Assembly (NCBI GenBank): GCA_951799425.1
Contig: OX637410.1
Location: 558,001 to 622,000 of the forward strand
Direction: 5' to 3'
Source of the DNA: Ilex aquifolium
Lineage: Eukaryota > Streptophyta > Magnoliopsida > Aquifoliales > Aquifoliaceae
Length of the DNA: 64,000 nucleotides
Shown: positions 11,194 through 22,295 of the stretch, piece after piece
Layout of the letters: every line of letters begins with the position of its first letter
How positions within the stretch are numbered: the stretch's first letter is position 1
Notes under the pieces: model-generated
Database searches by the model: none
What the model was told of the DNA's origin: nothing
The model's input: the letters and a program-made list of their open reading frames with translations, nothing else
Program-made: the position numbers and the translations under genes

Positions 11194-12009
11194 TTGGTAT
11201 CAAATCATCGATTCTAATTTTTTTTGGACATCAATGAACAGTGATTGTGCATGAATAGTTTCGCAAATGAATAGTACCAATGAACAATAACCTTGTGAAC
11301 AGTGCTGATTAGCAATACTTGTGAAAAATACCAATTTTTTTTTATGCTGCCAGATCATTGTTCCAGTGGTGATTTCTTTTGGGGCAGTTTCAATACACAC
11401 CAAATAGGTGTGATTAGATTCCACGAAGTGGGATTTCTGATGCCCAAATGATTGTTGTTGGTTTCCACGTGATTTTTGTGAGTTTTTGGTGTTCGACTAC
11501 GACCTTGAAAATTGATCGATGCTGCTCTAAGTTGCTCTAGTGTGTTGTTGTTTTGCCCTATTTTGGCTTCTGAGTTCTTGGTTGTGGTTGAGGATTTGTG
11601 GTGGGTTTGCTTCGGTGCACTATGTTGGTAAGTCTGGTCTATTATTTGCTAATATCTAGTTGTGAATTGAATTTCTAAATGTTATAGATTCAGATTTGGG
11701 TATTCTCTTGGTCCTTTGTATATTAGTTAGTGTGATTGGTGACACTTGGTGAATTAGTGGGCTGGTTGTGGTTGATTTTTTTTGGTTTGACATTGCATAA
11801 TTACTTGTGGGTTTCTCGATGGCGTCTTTGAATTGTAGTAATGCTGGTGTGTTGTGGTGGCAGTTGTGATCCGCTCCATAATGCTAGTCGTGGTCGTTTA
11901 TACATAGGATATAGTGGGAAGTGGTGGTCGTTTTGGTCGTGGTTATCGCTCTAAGTGGAAGTGTACTTATTGTGGTGGCATAGGAAATATTGAGGATTAT
12001 CGCTGGGAT
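11194..12009 (+). pseudogene. Copia-2 primer site, leader and gag end
   Basis: After the primer site the sequence is degenerate until about 11930, where GRGYRSKWKCTYCGGIGNIED gives a recognisable gag zinc knuckle (CTYCGGIGN, with the later ligands mutated). The hAT-like element interrupts it after 12009. No intact gag frame is left. Confidence 0.6.
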
Positions 12010-12634
12010 CAATGTTATTTAAGGTGTAAAGCGAATCGAAGCGAAAACGAACAAGTCTTCTGAGACCTAGGCGAGAAGTGAGGCGAAGTGAGCGCTTCAT
12101 CAAAACGAAGCAAACAAGAAAAAAAAAACAAATATTTAAGTTTTACTTCTAAATATCCAAGTTCTAATTTACAAATACTAAATATTTAAATGGAACCAAA
12201 ACCATAAACCATGATTCAAGGTCGTGGTATCGACCCTTGACTCAGAGACCGATGAGACACATCGGTCGCAGTGTTGCGCGTTGTATCGGCTGATGCGCTT
12301 AAAACGATATATAGAAGGCTCAATTTTGTTTGAAAAAATTATAAAAAATTGTAATAAATGTAAACTTCATCATCCATGCATCATATCTCCAAAATGTATT
12401 ATTTAACACATTAATCATTGTCAAAAGAAATAATAAGGGTGCTACCGAAATATTTATCCATTTTAATAATTAGATTTTTAAATATTTAGATCCCAAAACT
12501 TTTTAATATGAATATAATAGTAATGTTTTTTTTTGGGTAAGTCATAGTAATGTTAATATAACTTAATTTATAATTTTTAAGAATTATAAAAAAATACAAG
12601 TGTGTATATATAGTTTAATTAATATTTTTAAATA

Positions 12635-12830
12635 TATATATATTATTTAAAAAAATTGTCAACTTAATAAGTTAAGTTCTAATAATTAGATTAGTAGATA
12701 TTTAGAAATTCATGGTCTCGGTTAGATTGGATAAGTTTGATTAATAGTTTTAAAAATATATATTATTTAAAAAAATTGTCAATTTAATAAGTTAAGTTCT
12801 AATAATTAGATCAGTAGATATTTAGAAATA
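12635..12830. repeat. Diverged 120-bp direct duplication
   Basis: The block starting tattatttaaaaaaattgtc at 12641 recurs at 12761, and about 70 bp are nearly identical (including taagttctaataattagat and agtagatatttagaaat). It lies inside the inner hAT-like element. Confidence 0.75.
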
Positions 12831-13008
12831 CATTGTCTTAGTTTGCACACGTTGACTATTTGACGGAGAGGGAGGGGGGGTTACGTTGGGAAAGAATATG
12901 TCAAAACAAAACCAAACAAAAAATAAAAAAATAAAAGGCATGGAGCTGAGTCTTTGAGACTCTAGCACTAGTCGACGATGAGCAACGCCAACGCCAGCAA
13001 CAGTGACC

Positions 13009-13009
<1 letters not shown>

Positions 13010-13047
<38 letters not shown>
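13010..13047 (+). repeat. (GA)n microsatellite
   Basis: An uninterrupted run of about 19 GA units lies just upstream of the ATG at 13055. GA/CT runs are common in plant 5' untranslated regions, which supports reading the adjacent frame as a captured first exon. Confidence 0.9.
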
Positions 13048-13051
<4 letters not shown>

Positions 13052-13054
13052 GAT

Positions 13055-13205
13055 ATGGTCTCTAGAGGGTTGTTACTGCGTCTGGAAGCAGTGCTTGCTG
13101 CTGCTACTCCATTTCCTAGGGCTTCTAAGTCTGCGATGAAAGATGAAGAAGAAGAGGAAGTGAAGAACAACAACTACAATGGCTTTTGGTCTAGATACTG
13201 TACAA
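13055..13205 (+). pseudogene. Candidate captured first exon, unknown gene
   Basis: From ATG at 13055 a frame reads MVSRGLLLRLEAVLAAATP, then KSAMKDEEEEEVKNNN and FWSRYCT, and meets a donor-like gtatgtg at 13206. With the (GA)n tract before it, this looks like the 5' UTR plus first exon of a host gene carried inside the inner hAT-like element. The base composition of this patch is more GC-rich than the rest of the element. The parent gene is not recognised. Confidence 0.4.
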
Positions 13206-13675
13206 GTATGTGTCTAAGTGCTAATTATTCATCTGTTTATATGATGGAGAAAAGGGGCTGATTTAGGGTTAATTTTCTATCACATTTCTTTTACCTTTTT
13301 TTTTTTTGGTGGGTATTTTCTCTATTGGTCTGTGCCGTGAAAGCTTGTTTGCACTTCGTCGATTCTGTTGGAACGAATCGGTTCAAATCGACGACGAATT
13401 GCTGCCTCGCCCGAGTTGTATCGATTTTGGCTGAGACATAACTGATTTAGGTTCGATTTGGGATTTTTTCGTTGCTGGTATCATTATCGTATCAGTCATG
13501 GTCGATATCTTGAACCATGCCATAAACATTTAAATTCAAACAAACGCTAATAATATCTCAAACAACTAAGTAATGAAATTCAATGATCTTCTACACAAAT
13601 AACAATTACAGAATTTAATAAATTAGTAAGCATTTTTTTGATAAGAGATAAATCAGTAAGAATTAAAAATAGAAA

Positions 13676-13990
13676 CTCAGAATCCAATGAATCCCCGCAA
13701 AAATAAAAATAGAAACACAGAAGTAGAAGCAGAAATAGAATCAGAAGCAAAAATAGAAATAGAAATGCAGAATCCCAGCCAAAAAAAAAAATAGAAACAC
13801 AGAATCAGAAGCAAAAAATAAAAACAAAAACACAGAATCCCAGCCAAAAAAATAGAAACAGAACAATAGAAACAAAAGCAGAATACCAGCCAAAAAAAGA
13901 GAAGCATAACAATAGAAGTATAATAAACACAGAATCCTAGCCAAAAAAAAATTAAAAAAACAGAAGTAGAAGAAATAGAATTGTCCGAAG
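13676..13990 (+). repeat. Purine-rich degenerate repeat block
   Basis: Many irregular copies of aaaatagaaacagaa(g/t)ca and gaatcccagccaaaaaa are found here. The minus-strand open frames produced by this block (rich in F, L, W, C) are a by-product of the repeat. It belongs to the outer hAT-like element. Confidence 0.8.
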
Positions 13991-14456
13991 AAGAAGAAGA
14001 AGACAAATTAAAAGAAGTAGACGAAGAAAAGGAGAAGAGTAAGAGAAACAGGAGAGGAAAGACTTCTCTCTAGGAAGATAGACACAGTAGCAACAGTTTG
14101 GATTCTAGACTATGATCTGTCAAAGAAGAGGAAGAAAAATTAAAGACGAAGTAGGAGAAGAAAAATAGAAAAGAAGAATATATTAAGTCCTTACAGTGTT
14201 AGGTATATATTGGGATAAGGGGCAATCGGGTATAGGCATATCACAATTTTAATCCAATTGCTCAATCCAACAATCCATAATAAACAAATAAAGCAACTTA
14301 AAGGATTTCACTAAAGCGTTCGCCTGCCTCGGCTTGCGTTTAAGCGAAAAACGCTCCCCAGGGTCGCTTTTTTCTCGCTTCACATAACCTCGCTCTGTCT
14401 TGAACAGTCAAGGCGACTAACGCTTGCCTCGCCTAGGCACGCTCTTGAAAACACTA

Positions 14457-15313
14457 GTTGGGATATAAGTATGGGAGACCAACACATACTACTCTGGCTT
14501 CTAATGACACTTCGAGTTCTCTAGTACATTAGATTTCTACCAATGGTCCAATTGGGTGTACTACTGATTCTCATGATTTTATCTCTTAGCTTTGTCATCT
14601 AGTAGTATCTTTATCTTCTATACATTTATCTGTTCCTAGTACTAGTCTTGCTAGTGGAGGTAACTCTGCATGTGTGGTTACTCAACCTTCTTTATCTTAG
14701 ATCATTGATTTAAGAGCTAGTGCTCATATGTCTGGTATTTTTTTTGTATTCTCTAATTTTCGTTCTTCTACCTCACATTTTGTGTTAGCTGATGGTTCTT
14801 TTCGACCGATACATGGGACTGGTGATCTCCGTCCTACTCACTCTATGCCATTAAAATATTGGTTGTTCTTAATTTTTCTTTTAACTTGTTACCAGTAAGT
14901 CAGTTAATTAAGTCCTTACAATGTTCGGTAATCTTTTCTCCATCTTGTATTTTTAGGACCTCAAAACGAGGAAGGTGATTGGTGTGAGGCATGAGCGTAA
15001 TGACCTTTACTACTTAGATCCTAGTGATTTGGTTCCCGCATTGAGTGCTATTGTATCTCCTCTTCAGTGACACTTTCGACTGGGTCATCTCTCCTTGTAA
15101 AAATTGCATCAAGTTATCCCTAATTTGAGTTCTTCTTCTGTGTTAGAATGTGAGACTTGTCAATTAGGCAAATATCACTGTAGTTCTTTTCCTCCTAGTT
15201 CTTCAAGTTGTTAGTCCAGTTCGTTTCATATTGTTCATACAGACATATGAGGTCCTTCAAGTGTCAAAAATATTTGTGGTTTTCAATATTTTGTCATCTT
15301 TGTTGATAATTTT
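14457..15313 (+). pseudogene. Copia-2 protease, GAG-pre-integrase and integrase start
   Basis: The frame near 14697 reads IIDLRASAHMSG, a mutated copia protease site (DSGAS changed to DLRAS). At 14950-15200 the text DLKTRKVIGVRHE..GLYYL and later CETCQLGKYHCSSF corresponds to the GAG-pre-integrase zinc region, and IVHTDI.GPS starts the integrase. The sequence stops at 15313 (FVIFVDNF), where a short LTR element is inserted, and resumes at 17070 with SRMTWLFIIKNRSEL. Confidence 0.75.
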
Positions 15314-17069
15314 TGATGCAGAATAAATAGCAAGAATTTTAGTATTTTATTTGAATGTTGTCAATGCCATTCAATTAGGAAAATTTAGGAGATTTTATCT
15401 TATTTCCTAATTTAATTGGGAAATTATTTTATTTTATTTTCTAAATTGATTAGGATTTTATTTTATTTGATTTCCTAATTTATTTAGGATTCTAGTTTCC
15501 TAGTTTGTTTATGGTTTCAGTACTATTTATATTCTTGTAAACCTTAGAGCTAAGAAGCTTTTGATTATTGAATATAATTGAGAGAGTTGTCTCTTTTCTT
15601 CCCAATCTTTTTGGTATTCTTAAGAATCTACAGATTTATTGAAATCTTTAGAACTGGTATTCTATGTGAATCAACAGATCTAGAGTAAGAGTTTAAATCG
15701 GTATTTGTACGTAAATCAACGGTTTATTTTCATTACCCTTTTTCGTTCATTAAACCCTTGTTTCTACCCGCTTCACTGTATCAGTTAGTATCAGAGCCCA
15801 ATCACGTTCCTGTTAGTATGCTGCTAAAGAAGACGACGTGTGGAGGAACTTTGTAAAGCCAAGATCAAAGCGAGAAATGCGAGGCTACAACAACAGTTTG
15901 GGGTGTTAATCCAGCAAATGACGACCTTAACTGTCATTGTTCAACAACAACTACAGTAGTGGCCGCCGTAACAACCGTAACAGCGACCTCAAAATCCACG
16001 ATTAGTGGAGAAGGAGGAAGACAGTTTGATGGACCTGAATAAGATACCAGGGAATCCGAGATTTTGACACGAACTTGGAAGAGTTAATTTTTTATAGCGC
16101 TTCATCTTGGTCGGAAATTGAAATTCGAACAAAAATCAAGGTATCAAATCCTATTTCGATGGGCTGGTCCTAAATTCAAACATCGAAGTGAATTCGAGGA
16201 CGATTTCTTTTCAATTGGAGAGAATGATGTAGAACAAAATAATAATGTATAATAAATGGCAAGAATTTTGGTATTTTATTTGAATATGGTCAATGCCATT
16301 CAGTTAGGAAAATTTAGGAGATTTTATTTTATTTCCTCATTTAATTAAGATTTTATTTTATTTGGTTTACTATTTTATTTAGGATTCTAGTTTCCTAGTT
16401 TTTTTTTTTAATAAAAGAAGAAATTTTTATTGAGAAAAGGGAATCAAAAAATAGGATACATCGTGGAGGACAAGAAATTTTCAAACATAATAAAAGAAAA
16501 AATAAAAAAACACAATATAAAGAATAACTATGCGTTGACACTAAAGCAATGCCATAGTTCAATCTGGTTGAAGATTCGATAAAGGCAACCCCGTAAAACT
16601 TCCTATGGCTTTGGTCCATAGAGAAGCCATAAAAACAACTCTTTACCATATTATCCTAAATAAAATACTAGTTATACTCTTGTAAGCTTTAGGGCTAAGA
16701 AGCTTTTGATTATTGAATGAATATAATTGAGAGAATTGCCTATTTTCTTTTCAATCTTTCTGATATTCTTAGGAATCAACAGATTTATTGAAGCCTTTGA
16801 ACTAGCATTCTTTGTGAATCAAAAGGTCTAGAGTATGAGTTTAAACCGGTATTTGTGCGCAAATCAATGATTTATTTTCATTATCGCTTTTCGTTCATTA
16901 AACTCTTGTTTCTACCCGTTTCCCTGCATTAGTTGAAAATCATTTTCTGATTTAATTAGGAAATAAAATAAAATCACCTAAATTTCCTAACTGAATGGCA
17001 TTGACCACATTCAAATAAAATACCAAAATTCTTGCCATTTATTCTGCATCATTATTTTATTCTGCATCA
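15314..17069 (+). mobile_element. Short non-autonomous LTR element plus an inverted LTR piece
   Basis: LTR 1 spans 15314-15783 (TGATGCAG..CTGTATCA). A primer-site-like tagtatcagagccc follows at 15787. The interior is only about 440 bp (15784-16224) and has no gag or pol; it ends in a purine run caattggagaga before LTR 2 (16225-16931, TGATGTAG..CCTGCATTA), which is itself interrupted. After LTR 2 a third LTR start lies inverted (about 16945-17051), so the insert also begins TGATGCAGAATAAAT and ends with its complement. Size and lack of genes fit a TRIM/LARD-like element. It splits the Copia-2 integrase. Confidence 0.75.
16400..16660 (-). mobile_element. Poly(A)-tailed retro-insert within LTR 2
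   Basis: On the minus strand this approximately 260-bp insert ends in aataaaaatttcttcttttatt followed by a run of about 11 A, like the 3' end of a LINE, SINE or processed transcript. Flanks show a short repeat ctagtt (before the T run, and in atactagttatac at the other side). LTR 1 lacks the insert at the matching position. The source sequence is not recognised. Confidence 0.5.
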
Positions 17070-17620
17070 TTTTTTCTCGTATGACTTGGTTATTTATTAT
17101 TAAAAACCGATCTGAATTGCCTAAAGTCTTTACCACTTTTATAATTAAATTCTGGTTCAGTTCTTTGGAAGAATAAATACTTAAGTTACACTATCTCCAA
17201 CAACTTTTAGAATAGATAGTTGTTTAACATGGTATTAGAGCAAGAAGTCCTGTTTTCGAATATCGCTGTCACTCTATTTTTTTTAAAAATTTTGACGTGC
17301 TAGGATCAAAATTTAGCCTGCACGTAAGGGGGCTTATTACAGTATAAATACTTAAGTTACACCCTCTCAAACAGTTTAAGCTTTTGGAGTAAATAGTTGT
17401 TTAACAAGTTCGTTACATATATTAAAGTTCGTCGGTCTGACAATATCCTTGAGTATTTTCAGTCATTTGTAAAACACTTTTGTGTAGACCATGTCATTAT
17501 CCATCAAACTACCTATCCTCTTACATCCCAATAAAATGGTGTTGCCATGTGTAAACATCTTCATTTATTGAATGTTGCCTGCACCTCGATATTTAGCATG
17601 CACGTGCCAAAATCATATTA
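17070..17620 (+). pseudogene. Copia-2 integrase, interrupted by a TRIM
   Basis: SRMTWLFIIKNRSEL at 17075 continues the integrase core. After the TRIM (17171-17406) it resumes with KVRRSDNILEYFQSF, FCVDHVIIHQTTYPLTSQ and HLHLLNVACT, the D-D-E region of copia integrase. The text ends in weaker matches up to about 18060. Confidence 0.75.
17171..17406 (+). mobile_element. TRIM-like miniature LTR element
   Basis: Two direct repeats of about 60 bp, taaatacttaagttacac..agttgtttaaca (17174-17229 and 17344-17406), flank a 110-bp interior. The interior begins with the primer-site-like TGGTATTAGAGC (17230) and ends with a purine tract cgtaaggggg. It has no coding capacity. The left repeat seems shortened at its start, and no clear target duplication was found. 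Confidence 0.65.
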
Positions 17621-18299
17621 GGTTGATGCTGTGCTTACTTAAACTTATCTTATTAATAGCATGCCTTCCCCTATTTTGGATAACAAATCTCATTTCTCGT
17701 TGTTTTATCTTGATAAACCGTCATTTGGACTCACTTCTCCTGTCTTTGGTTGCATTGCATTTGTTCATCTTCTTGGTCTAGGTCGAGATAAATTTTTGCC
17801 TTGTTCAGTTAAGTGTGCATTTTTAGGATATTCTCGTATGTAGAAAGGTTATCGTTGCTATGATCCTGTCTCTTGCCGATACTACATCAGTGTTGATGTT
17901 ACCTTTTTTGAGTCATCATCTTTCTTTTCTACGTCAGGACACTTTCACTAGATTTAGTCTTTCCTTGTCAAGGGGAACCTTCTCTGCCTATTGTACTAGA
18001 CTGTGTATTCTCACCCTTTCCAATTACTATTCCTCCGTTGTAGGTTTATCGTCGTTATAAGGACAAAAAAGTTGTTCCATATGCTCTAGCTCCACATCCG
18101 TCACCTGATTCTATTGAGGTCTTACCTTCTAAGCCATTAGCTAGTTCATCCTCTTATGATTTATCTATTGCATTGAGGAAATGTACCGTACTTATACCGA
18201 GCATTCCATTTTTAATTTTGTTTTTTTGCATCGGCTTTTAGCATCCTTTCGTTGTTTTGCATTGACTATGTCTTCTTTGTATATTCGTAGCTCTTTTTA

Positions 18300-19507
18300 A
18301 CAAGCTTTGGCATCTCCTAGTTGGAAATTGGTTATGGGTGAAGAAATGAAAGCTCTTCATGAAAATCAGACATGGGATCTTACTTCTGGTAAGCAGACTG
18401 GTTGTTGTCGTTGGGTTTACACGGGGAAGTATCATCCTGATGGTTTAGTTGAGCGCTTGAAGACACGCTTGATTGATAAAAAGGCTACACGCAGATATGT
18501 GGTGTGGATTATTGTAAGACTTTTTCTCCTATTGCTTGTCTTAACTTTGTTAGAGTTTTTATTTTTGTCCCAGTTAGTTGTGATTGATCTTTGTATCAGG
18601 TAGACATCAAGAATGTTTCTTTACATGGAGACCTACAGGAGGAGGTATATGTGGTACAACCTTCAGGTAATGTTACCTCTTGGAAGGAACAATTAGTGTG
18701 TAGTTTGAAGAGTGCACTATATGGTCTGAAACAATTACCACGTGTTTGGTTTGATAAGTTTAATACTGATGTACTTCAGTATGGTTTTCAACACTGTACT
18801 TCAGATCATTTAGTTTTATTCTTTGTGGATATGTTGATGACGTTATCATTAGTGGTAATGACTTAGATGGTATTGCCCATTTTAAAATTCATTTGGGGAA
18901 GAAGTTTCATACCAAAGAGCTAGGTCTTCTTCGGTATTTTCTTAGGATTGAAGTTGCTCAGTCAAAGGAAGGTTTCTTTTTGTCTACGAAAGTATGTGTT
19001 GGATTTATTGTCTGAAAATTGTATGCTTAGTACACATCCAGTTAATCGTCCTATGGACTCCGCTGTTAAGTTAAATGTGAGATTGGTGAAGTTTTTTATG
19101 ATGTAGGGCGTTATTGAAGGTTAGTTGGTAAGCTGATTTACCTTGCAGTTGTACGTTCGAGTGCTAAGATTGAATAACGGATCATGGCTCATACTGCGTA
19201 TGAAATGTTATAGGTTCATTCTTTACTTCATGATATGGGTATCAATGTGCCCTCTACTATGGAGATGCATTGTGACAGCTAGGCGACTACTTCAATGCAT
19301 TGTGACCGGTAGGTGACTATATTCATTGCTAGTAATCCGGTCTTTCGTGAGAGGACTAAACACATTAAAGTAGATTGCCATTTTATTCGAGATCTCCTGA
19401 TGCAAAATGAGATTATCACACCATGCATCAAGTCTAGTAATCAGCTGGGTGATATTCTTACCAAACCATTGGCTCGATTGTATTCACTAATCTTTGTTCC
19501 AATTTAG
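18300..19507 (+). pseudogene. Copia-2 reverse transcriptase and RNase H remnant
   Basis: Pieces in order are SPSWKLVMGEEMKALHENQTW (18307), QVDIKNVSLHGDLQEEVYV (18600), ALYGLKQLPRVWFDKF (18715) and the RT active site YVDDVIISGND (about 18830, frame-shifted). FIASNPVFRERTKHIKVDCHF and the KSSNQLGDILTKPL tail of RNase H follow (19320-19490). Stops and shifts separate the blocks. Confidence 0.8.
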
Positions 19508-19540
19508 ACATCTTTGATTTCTGTGCTCCAGCTTGAGGGG

Positions 19541-19745
19541 AATTAAAAGACTTCTTATTTTATATTATTAGAAGTGTGTAATAATGTAATTACTCATAAT
19601 GTTAGTTTATTATAAAAAAGTGAGTATAGGACAACATAGCTCACATATAGATTATTCTCATCTTCTCTCATCCTTTTCCTTTCCCTTTATCTTCGTCTCT
19701 TTTTCTCTCCTTCTTCTAACATAGTATTGTTTTTTTCTTCTTAAC
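19541..19745 (+). mobile_element. Copia-2 3' LTR
   Basis: It follows the polypurine tract gcttgagggg (19531-19540). Its 3' part, rich in ctttccctttat and ending tttcttcttaac, matches 11092-11193. Its length of about 205 bp is short for copia LTRs but acceptable. Confidence 0.65.
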
Positions 19746-20644
19746 TCTTTTATTAATTTTCCATTTGGGTACTACGACAACTTAGAATTTCTCTAATTTG
19801 AGAGATCTTTGGTTTAGGCCGGGTAACAAGGACATCCTTCACAAAAGTACCTGCTTGCATTTCTATATAAATGTTCTCATACTGTCTTATAAATTCTATG
19901 TTGTAGTATGCTGAATTAGTTTGTGCTTTATTCTTTTCATTTCTTCCGTACCTCAACAGAGCAAAGCCATAGTACACAGCATCTCAGCCCAACGAAGAGA
20001 ATATTGTATTCATATCATAACTCGTACGCTATCTATCAGTTTATTGGAGAGAAATACCATATGGTGCTTATCTCTTCCAAATATTCAAACTTTATTTAAT
20101 TAATAATCATGCTTTGAGGTGGACTTGCATTGACTTTGTCATTAATTGTGCCAGCTTATCTGCACCGCTGGAAAACGAAAGAAAGGACAATGTATTGCAT
20201 TCAATGGACATGGCAGATCTTTCTGATTTATGTACAATAACTGCACATATCCTACTTCAGCTTGGGCGATGGAGTGGGGGCAGGTGGGAGAGAGCATGTA
20301 GGGTATGGACTTTCCAGTAGACATTCACTTATGTTCATCTACATAGCATAATCACTTGTGTTCACACATACAAAATGTATCACGTGCGATAGACATGGTA
20401 GATGTCTTCGATTTATGTACTATGGCTGCTCATATCCTACTACAGCTTGGGAGATGAGGTGGAAGCAGGTGGGAGAGAGCTCCCTCAGGACACTGTTGCG
20501 TTGTCCATGGGGACGGATTGAGGATATGGATTTTCCAGTACAGATTACGCATGTACATGTACATGCATTTACGCCTGTGTTCACACAGAAGAATGCTTAC
20601 CTGCAAAGTATGATCACATATTTATAAGAAATACAGGTATATAT
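19746..20644. other. Host intergenic or intron DNA with a diverged duplication
   Basis: No gene was recognised. A diverged direct duplication lies at about 20199-20310 and 20387-20480, sharing agacatggcagatct.., gatttatgta, catatcctact.cagcttggg and gcaggtgggagagagc, with a period near 188 bp. Confidence 0.45.
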
Positions 20645-20994
20645 TGTAAATAGAGCATGTCTCCCACATCGAATAAATAGAACCACAAAAGGTTGGTTTA
20701 TGTTCTTGAGGTGCCACTCCACCGATCGTCAATTGGTTTTGAGTTGGATTTCCTAATATGGTATCAGAGTTAAGTCTTGGATAGTTAGTGGGTTATGTCT
20801 CTTACTCATTTGAAATTCCCCGCATATTTGGATGTTTGTTTGTTAGCTCCACGTGTAAGTTTGAGTCCCACGTGAGGGATGGTGTAAAGAGAGCTTGTAT
20901 CCACATTGAATAATTAGAACCACTCAAGGCTTGTTACAAACTTGAGGGGTCACTCCACCCATCACCAATTTATTTTGCATTGGATGCTCTAACA
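20645..20994 (+). mobile_element. TRIM element, 350 bp
   Basis: LTR 1 (20645-20758) and LTR 2 (20883-20994) each begin TGTAAA(t/g)AGAGC and share cccacat.gaata, tagaaccac, cactccacc and a terminal ggat..ctaa(t/c)a. Between them lies a primer site TGGTATCAGAG (20759) and a 120-bp interior without a gene, ending in a purine tract (gtgagggatgg). This is the classic build of a terminal-repeat retrotransposon in miniature. The 5-bp flanks (tatat and tgata) do not match clearly. Confidence 0.8.
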
Positions 20995-22222
20995 TGATAA
21001 CTGTCTTACCATTGCACACAATATAGCCCAATAAATGCATTTTTTTTGTCTGAACAAAAACATCACATACGTTTCTCTTATGCATACTTTTTAGATGATT
21101 AAAAATTATTATTGGGTAAAACTATCATTCAGGAGCCACTTCTATTAAATTTATTATCAGTTTTTCTTCCATTTCAGTTGCAAAGCTTTTTTCCGTGCAC
21201 ATTTTTTAGCTTTTGAATCATATTTGGAGATGCTTTTATGACATGCTTTAAGATTACAATTCATGCTGTACCCAGATGCCCAGGCGCCATTTCATGAGCA
21301 CTTGAGAGGCTTAGAAAAATTATAGATTTCCAAAAATGTCTGTTTTCTTCGAGTTGATGTTGGCAAGATCAAGCAAATATTTTGTCTCTCTTCAGGGCCG
21401 GGGAAAGGACTGGGTGGGCTTTGTGTGTGCTGAAGGAAAAAATAAGGGGGTGGAGGGGCTGGGTTTAGAAAAACTTGCAACGTAAGAAACCTTATGTTTG
21501 TCATTACGGAAATGGGAAATATTGCTGATGCTGGGAGCAGCTGCGGAGCTGTCATACCTTGTTGTAGTGTTCCATTGTGGAACAAGGAGAAAGAGGAGAA
21601 CAAGAAGAGGGGGGAGCAGAGGAATGACAGGAAATGTAGCGTACCTAACCCCAGAATTGCCACCTGATCTGAGAGAAGCAATCATCTCTAGATGTTGCAG
21701 ATCTGGTCTCTCCCCGCAACCCCTTCTGTGTCTGTTTAGATGAAAAAGAGAGGAAGAGAAAATAGAAAAAAGGCAAGTGTCAAGTCGTGGAGGAGCTTGC
21801 CTCCATACTTCTTTGACCTTTGGCCGTGGGCATGTTTGACACCTCATGAACACACGCCATTATAGATGTGACTAATTTACTGAAATTTTGAAATCTTGAT
21901 ACTGAGTTACTGGTTGTATTGAAAATTATTGAGGTTAAGTGATTCACGGTGGTTCAACCTACAAGGGGTAAAAAATTCAAACTCAAAATGGACCACTGTG
22001 AATACCTAGTAAGACACTGAATCACTCAGTCACGTCGTTTCAATGGAACAATAAGAGGCATCTGTCAAATCAAGTTATAAAACTCATTTTAATATCTTTC
22101 CTATTTCATTTCGTCGGTCATGTTTTAATATTCTTAGAACATCCTGGACATTTTTTGATTCACTCACACTCACAATTTCTGTAACACAAGAATATGCTTG
22201 ATCTGTTTTGGTAGTCTTGCAG
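20995..22222. other. Host DNA, nothing coding recognised
   Basis: Open frames on both strands at 21292-21853 overlap one another and match no family known to me. No transposon termini were found. Confidence 0.35.
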
Positions 22223-22295
22223 GTATAGTTCAGGATATTTTAGTGCTTTTTCTTCACATATGCTTATTGGTATCCGAACTCTTTTTCCATTTGAG
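22223..22295 (+). CDS. Candidate internal exon, unknown protein
   Basis: This is a 73-nt segment between gtagtcttgcag and a donor ttgag/gtacc. The open frame (one base, then 24 codons) reads YSSGYFSAFSSHMLIGIRTL then FPFE, which looks protein-like, but I do not recognise it. If real, it might belong to the same plus-strand gene as the candidate terminal exon at 40835-40904, in which case the viral array would sit in an intron. The phases of the two do not join directly, so other exons would be needed. Confidence 0.25.

Larger units (their letters stand above)
12210..13519. mobile_element. Second hAT-like element nested inside the first, with gene-like cargo
   Basis: It is bounded by an exact 8-bp duplication CCATAAAC (12202-12209 and 13520-13527). 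Terminal inverted repeats are CATGATTCAAGGTCGTGGTATCGACC on the left and its imperfect complement ending ggtcgatatcttgaaccatg on the right. The interior carries a 120-bp duplication, a (GA)n tract and an exon-like open frame (13055-13205). No transposase is visible, so it would have moved with help from a related autonomous element. Confidence 0.8.
12010..14456. mobile_element. hAT-like non-autonomous transposon, 2.45 kb, containing another
   Basis: The left end is CAATGTTATTTAAGG followed by aagcgaa/cctaggcg blocks, and the right end is ..gcctaggcacgctcttgaaaacacta. Flanking 8-mers are gctgggat (12002-12009) and gttgggat (14457-14464), an 8-bp duplication with one mismatch. It sits inside Copia-2, whose gag/protease text resumes at 14457. 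Without the nested element at 12210-13519 it would be about 1.13 kb. No transposase is visible. It shares ends with the element at 1-369. Confidence 0.75.
11092..19745 (+). mobile_element. Copia-2, a nested and decayed Ty1/copia element
   Basis: The end of a 5' LTR (11092-11193, pyrimidine-rich, ending tacttcttaac) matches the end of the 3' LTR (about 19541-19745, ending tttcttcttaac). A primer site TTGGTATCAAATCAT follows at 11194 and a polypurine tract gcttgagggg precedes the 3' LTR at 19531. Gag knuckle, protease, integrase, RT and RNase H pieces occur in the right order on the plus strand. Three insertions split it: hAT (12010-14456), a short LTR element (15314-17069) and a TRIM (17171-17406). 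Confidence 0.8.

Noticed and set aside
13677..14006. Phe/Leu/Trp-rich minus-strand frame resembling a membrane protein
   Set aside because: It is produced by the purine-rich aaaatagaaacagaa repeat block; residue pattern follows the repeat and no start or splice context exists.
21292..21853. Overlapping frames of 129 and 153 codons on the minus strand and 81 on the plus strand
   Set aside because: They overlap in competing frames, are Pro/Ser/Phe-rich, have no recognised motif and no supporting splice or promoter signals.
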